From Myxococcus dinghuensis (GTDB taxonomy: Bacteria; Myxococcota; Myxococcia; Myxococcales; Myxococcaceae): a DNA stretch of 64,000 nt. The notes under the pieces are model-generated. The model was not told the origin of the DNA. It did no database searches and worked only from the letters and a program-made list of their open reading frames with translations. The stretch covers positions 101,775 to 165,774 of the forward strand of contig NZ_JAKCFB010000021.1 of NCBI RefSeq assembly GCF_024198235.1. The letters run 5' to 3'. Positions 62,018-64,000 of the stretch are shown piece after piece (position 1 is the first letter of the stretch; each line of letters opens with the position of its first letter). The position numbers and the translations under genes are program-made.

Positions 62018-63487
62018 CTAGCGCTGTCCGGACTCCAACCCAGGCCGGTCGTCGAAGAGCTGGACCCAGCGGCCGTCGAAGCCGCCGTTCTCCGGGAGGT
62101 ACCAGCCCCCCGGCAACCAGAAGCCCTGCTCCACGCCGTCCGTCGAGTCCGCGACGCCCGAGTGCACGAAGTAGTCGTGCTGCCACCAGAACGCGCGGGC
62201 GGACGTGGGGTAGCCGCTCGCGCTCGCGCGGGTGCGTCCCCGGGAGTCGACCACGGTGCTGGCGTAGGCGTTGTCGTGGAAGGCGTTGGAGCCACCGCCG
62301 CCGAAGTCGGAGGCGCTGTCGTTCAGCTCGAAGGTGCCCAGGAGCCACTTCTTGGCGATGTAGCCTTCGCGGTCGTCCTCGTTCTCGATGTCGCGCGTCT
62401 GGGGGAAGAAGCGCTGCATGCCCGGGCTCACCTCCGCCAGCCCCGCCTCGTTGGTGATGGCGCTCTCCAGGTAGAAGTCGATGGGCGACGTGTCCAGCCA
62501 GTGCGTGGCGTAGCCGCCGAACTGCCAGTGGGTGGGGAGGATGTCCGCCAGGTCCTGCAACTCGTACGTGACGCGCTTCACGTTGGGCCAGGTGATGGTC
62601 TTCCCGTTGTCGTAGCGGCTGGCGAGCGCGTCCGCCGTGGCGTAGGTGATGGGCAGGGCGCCGAGCGTCGCCACCGCGTCCATCCCGTCCTCCGGCACGA
62701 AGGCGTAGTGCACGTTCTTCCGGCCGCCGTCGTTGTTCACGCCCGCCTCGGCCTTGCCCGCGCTGGCGATGCGCCCGGCGAAGAAGGACCACGGGTCGGT
62801 GACGAAGCGCAGCTCCTGCCCGTGGGCCGCCGCGAGCTTGTCGGACCACTCCGCCTGCCAGATGAGCAGGTGCTTGCCGCTGGGCGTCTGCAGGAAGTTG
62901 AGGTCCACGTGGCCCGCGCGGCGCACGACGTTGCGCTTGTGCTGCGTCACCACCGCATAGGCCACGGACTCGCCGCCGCCGGGATTGCCGACGACGTGGG
63001 TGACGAGCAGCTCCACCCGCTCCCAGTCGTGGAGCTGGTAGTCGCCGGCCGCGTTCTTATCGAGCGCGTGATACACGTGATAGATGAGCTTCAGGTCCTT
63101 GCTCGCCCCATCCATGTATTCGATGAGCGCGGTGTAGAGCGTGGGGCGGATGCGCCACCCCGAGTACGCGCCAGTGCCCGCGCGCGCCGCGTCGATGTAC
63201 TGCGGCACCTGCTTCCAGTTCAGCTTGTTGTTGGAGAAGTTCCCGTCCCGGTCGAAGTCGAAGCTCGTCACCCAGTCGTAGCCGTGGCGTCCGCTGTCGG
63301 CGTTGCCTCGCTTGAGGATGAGGGGCGCGTAGTGCTGGAGGAACGCCTTTCGCTGGGCCGGGGACAGCGACCATGCCTGCGCATCGGCCCGCGAGGGCCA
63401 GCACAGGCCCACGAGGACGACCGCGAGCACGGCGTACAGCGTGGAGCCTCGACACTTCGACGTGGGACTCGGGAGGGCTGGGCGCAT
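62018..63487 (-). CDS. Secreted protein, distantly like Vps62/NPP1-type proteins
   Basis: A 489-residue exported protein with a signal peptide (LYAVLAVVLVGLCWPSRADAQA). An early FLQHYAPLILKR, then a calcium-loop-like DFDRDGNFSNNKLNW, LKLIYHVYHALDK and HDWERVELLVTHVVGNPGGG. These echo the pattern Y.P..........Y..Y.....DWE.....H of the Vps62-like protein next door (APRVWLHSDE, WTFYAF, GDWEHLTVR, SQHG). The C-terminal half (DPWSFFAGRIASAGKAEAGV, FFPQTRDIENEDDREGYIAK, FWWQHDYFVHSGVADST) is unrecognised. Starts at the ATG at 63487. Possibly a secreted effector of the necrosis-inducing/Vps62 superfamily. Confidence 0.65.
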   Translation of the reverse strand: MRPALPSPTSKCRGSTLYAVLAVVLVGLCWPSRADAQAWSLSPAQRKAFLQHYAPLILKRGNADSGRHGYDWVTSFDFDRDGNFSNNKLNWKQVPQYIDAARAGTGAYSGWRIRPTLYTALIEYMDGASKDLKLIYHVYHALDKNAAGDYQLHDWERVELLVTHVVGNPGGGESVAYAVVTQHKRNVVRRAGHVDLNFLQTPSGKHLLIWQAEWSDKLAAAHGQELRFVTDPWSFFAGRIASAGKAEAGVNNDGGRKNVHYAFVPEDGMDAVATLGALPITYATADALASRYDNGKTITWPNVKRVTYELQDLADILPTHWQFGGYATHWLDTSPIDFYLESAITNEAGLAEVSPGMQRFFPQTRDIENEDDREGYIAKKWLLGTFELNDSASDFGGGGSNAFHDNAYASTVVDSRGRTRASASGYPTSARAFWWQHDYFVHSGVADSTDGVEQGFWLPGGWYLPENGGFDGRWVQLFDDRPGLESGQR

Positions 63488-63560
63488 GGCCCGAGGTAAT
63501 CACTTCTCGCTCCCGGTGTAAGCCGTGAGTCGAGGATTCTCGTGTTCGAGCACAGGCGCG

Positions 63561-63656
63561 ATGTGCGGTGCGTCACGTGCCGGGCGCGAAGGCTTGGGGG
63601 AGCGCTATTCCCAGGTCGTGGACGCCAACGGCGTCATCATCCAGTTCGTCCCGTGA
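63561..63656 (+). pseudogene. Short open frame, possible gene remnant
   Basis: A 31-codon frame ending YSQVVDANGVIIQFVP reads like a protein C-terminus rather than random GC-rich sequence, but it has no plausible start or partner. It lies in the disturbed region next to the insertion sequence, so it may be the tail of a deleted gene. Confidence 0.25.
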
Positions 63657-63781
63657 GGGCATGCGCCGCCCGGGGGCGGGGGCCTGACGTCCCGGTCCAT
63701 CCGCGTCCTGGTGAACAGCCTTCCTTTCCGCGCGACGGCGGTGTTTGAAGGCCGGCGTGGTGCATGGGAGGAGTGACGCGC

Positions 63782-63913
63782 ATGAGCCAGGACTCGCGTG
63801 ACGGTGATGGCGGGGTGCCCCATCTGAGCCCGGAGGAGTTCCGGAGGTTGGGGCATCGCATGGTTGGGAGTAGCCCAGTTCCGTGGCTCTCCCGCACTTC
63901 GTGTGGACCGTAG
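63782..63913 (+). pseudogene. Truncated N-terminus of a PLP-dependent decarboxylase
   Basis: Frame MSQDSRDGDGGVPHLSPEEF then RRLGHRMV matches the start of aromatic-L-amino-acid/glutamate-type PLP decarboxylases, whose next residues are normally D-W or similar. Similarity stops after residue about 28, and the frame runs into an insertion-sequence end, closing at TAG 63911. The junction falls between about 63865 and 63885. A functional enzyme is not possible from this piece, since the PLP-binding Lys and all catalytic residues are missing. Confidence 0.6.
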
Positions 63914-64000
63914 GTTCAGACGGTGAGCAGCACTCGACGACGGAGCAGATCGAAGTTGGCGCGGCCATACATCTGTCGCTTGAGAAGCTTGAGCTTCGTG
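63885..64000 (-). mobile_element. Left end of an ISL3-like insertion sequence (partial)
   Basis: The segment 63885-63909 (beginning GGCTCTCCCGCACTTC) looks like an ISL3-type terminal repeat: these start GGCTCT and hold a conserved C-G-rich block. A transposase gene reading inward on the minus strand follows at once. The element continues beyond the window, so its other end and target-site duplication cannot be seen. Confidence 0.6.
63916..64000 (-). CDS. ISL3-like transposase, C-terminal fragment
   Basis: The last 27 residues (TKLKLLKRQMYGRANFDLLR, then RRVLLTV) match the C-terminus of ISL3-family transposases, where the stretch (K/R)(L/M)LKRQM(Y/F)GRA.F.LLR.RVLL is highly conserved. Only this tail lies in the window; the gene runs off the right edge. 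The stop codon sits at 63916-63918, close to the element end, as expected. The body of the transposase cannot be checked here. Confidence 0.7.
   Translation of the reverse strand, partial: TKLKLLKRQMYGRANFDLLRRRVLLTV

Overview
The window is GC-rich chromosomal DNA from a myxobacterium of the Myxococcaceae (Myxococcus/Pyxidicoccus/Corallococcus type). Support comes from strong G/C bias at third codon positions, a MYXO-CTERM sorting tail on a secreted polysaccharide lyase (16815-17978), a TIGR02996-type protein, Myxococcus-type cysteine-rich and disulfide-repeat lipoproteins, and an unusually high density of secreted and lipid-anchored proteins. No rRNA, tRNA, prophage or CRISPR array was found. 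The only mobile DNA is the end of an insertion sequence at the right edge.

Layout. 1-4.4 kb: housekeeping genes (GH77 amylomaltase, 3-methyladenine glycosylase) and a tight ECF sigma / zinc anti-sigma / RlmN-like methylase row. 4.5-11.2 kb: an alpha/beta-hydrolase-like protein, unknown proteins, a DedA membrane protein and a large lipoprotein. 11.2-16.5 kb: a chemoreceptor fused to a peptide-binding (SBP_bac_5) domain, a transglutaminase-like protein and arginine N-succinyltransferase. 16.8-26.9 kb: an exported-protein island with a MYXO-CTERM lyase, small Cys-rich lipoproteins, a MarR regulator, an endonuclease I with a P domain and an RCC1 lipoprotein. 27-38.5 kb: a HEAT-like protein, an orphan ADOP permease, an M28 peptidase, a mercaptopyruvate sulfurtransferase and a two-component system. 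38.5-47.1 kb: a large unrecognised protein, a TPR / HupE-UreJ / DUF4331 / lipoprotein cluster and a DUF6311 membrane protein. 47.1-64 kb: a lipoprotein thiaminase I, a TIGR02996 protein, glutathione peroxidase, more small lipoproteins, YhhN, an EGF-repeat lipoprotein, a GON / beta-gamma-crystallin / Vps62 lipoprotein, an EEP-family enzyme, and a decarboxylase gene cut off after about 28 codons by an ISL3-like element.

How the genes work together. Much of the coding capacity makes envelope or extracellular products (lyase, nuclease, peptidase, thiaminase, adhesive or repeat proteins), which suits a predatory, surface-gliding bacterium. The most unusual pattern is a scattered set of at least seven single-gene, small, Cys-rich lipoproteins. 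They share little except a lipobox, an acidic spacer and a short [E/S]-rich motif ending in A/G/S-L just before the cysteine core. The second is the chemoreceptor with a C-terminal solute-binding domain on the cytoplasmic side. Many genes are separated by strong GC-rich hairpins, so most transcription units look short.

Limits. Everything was read by eye. Family names rest on recognised motifs, start codons on ribosome-binding sites and family lengths, and no database search was possible.
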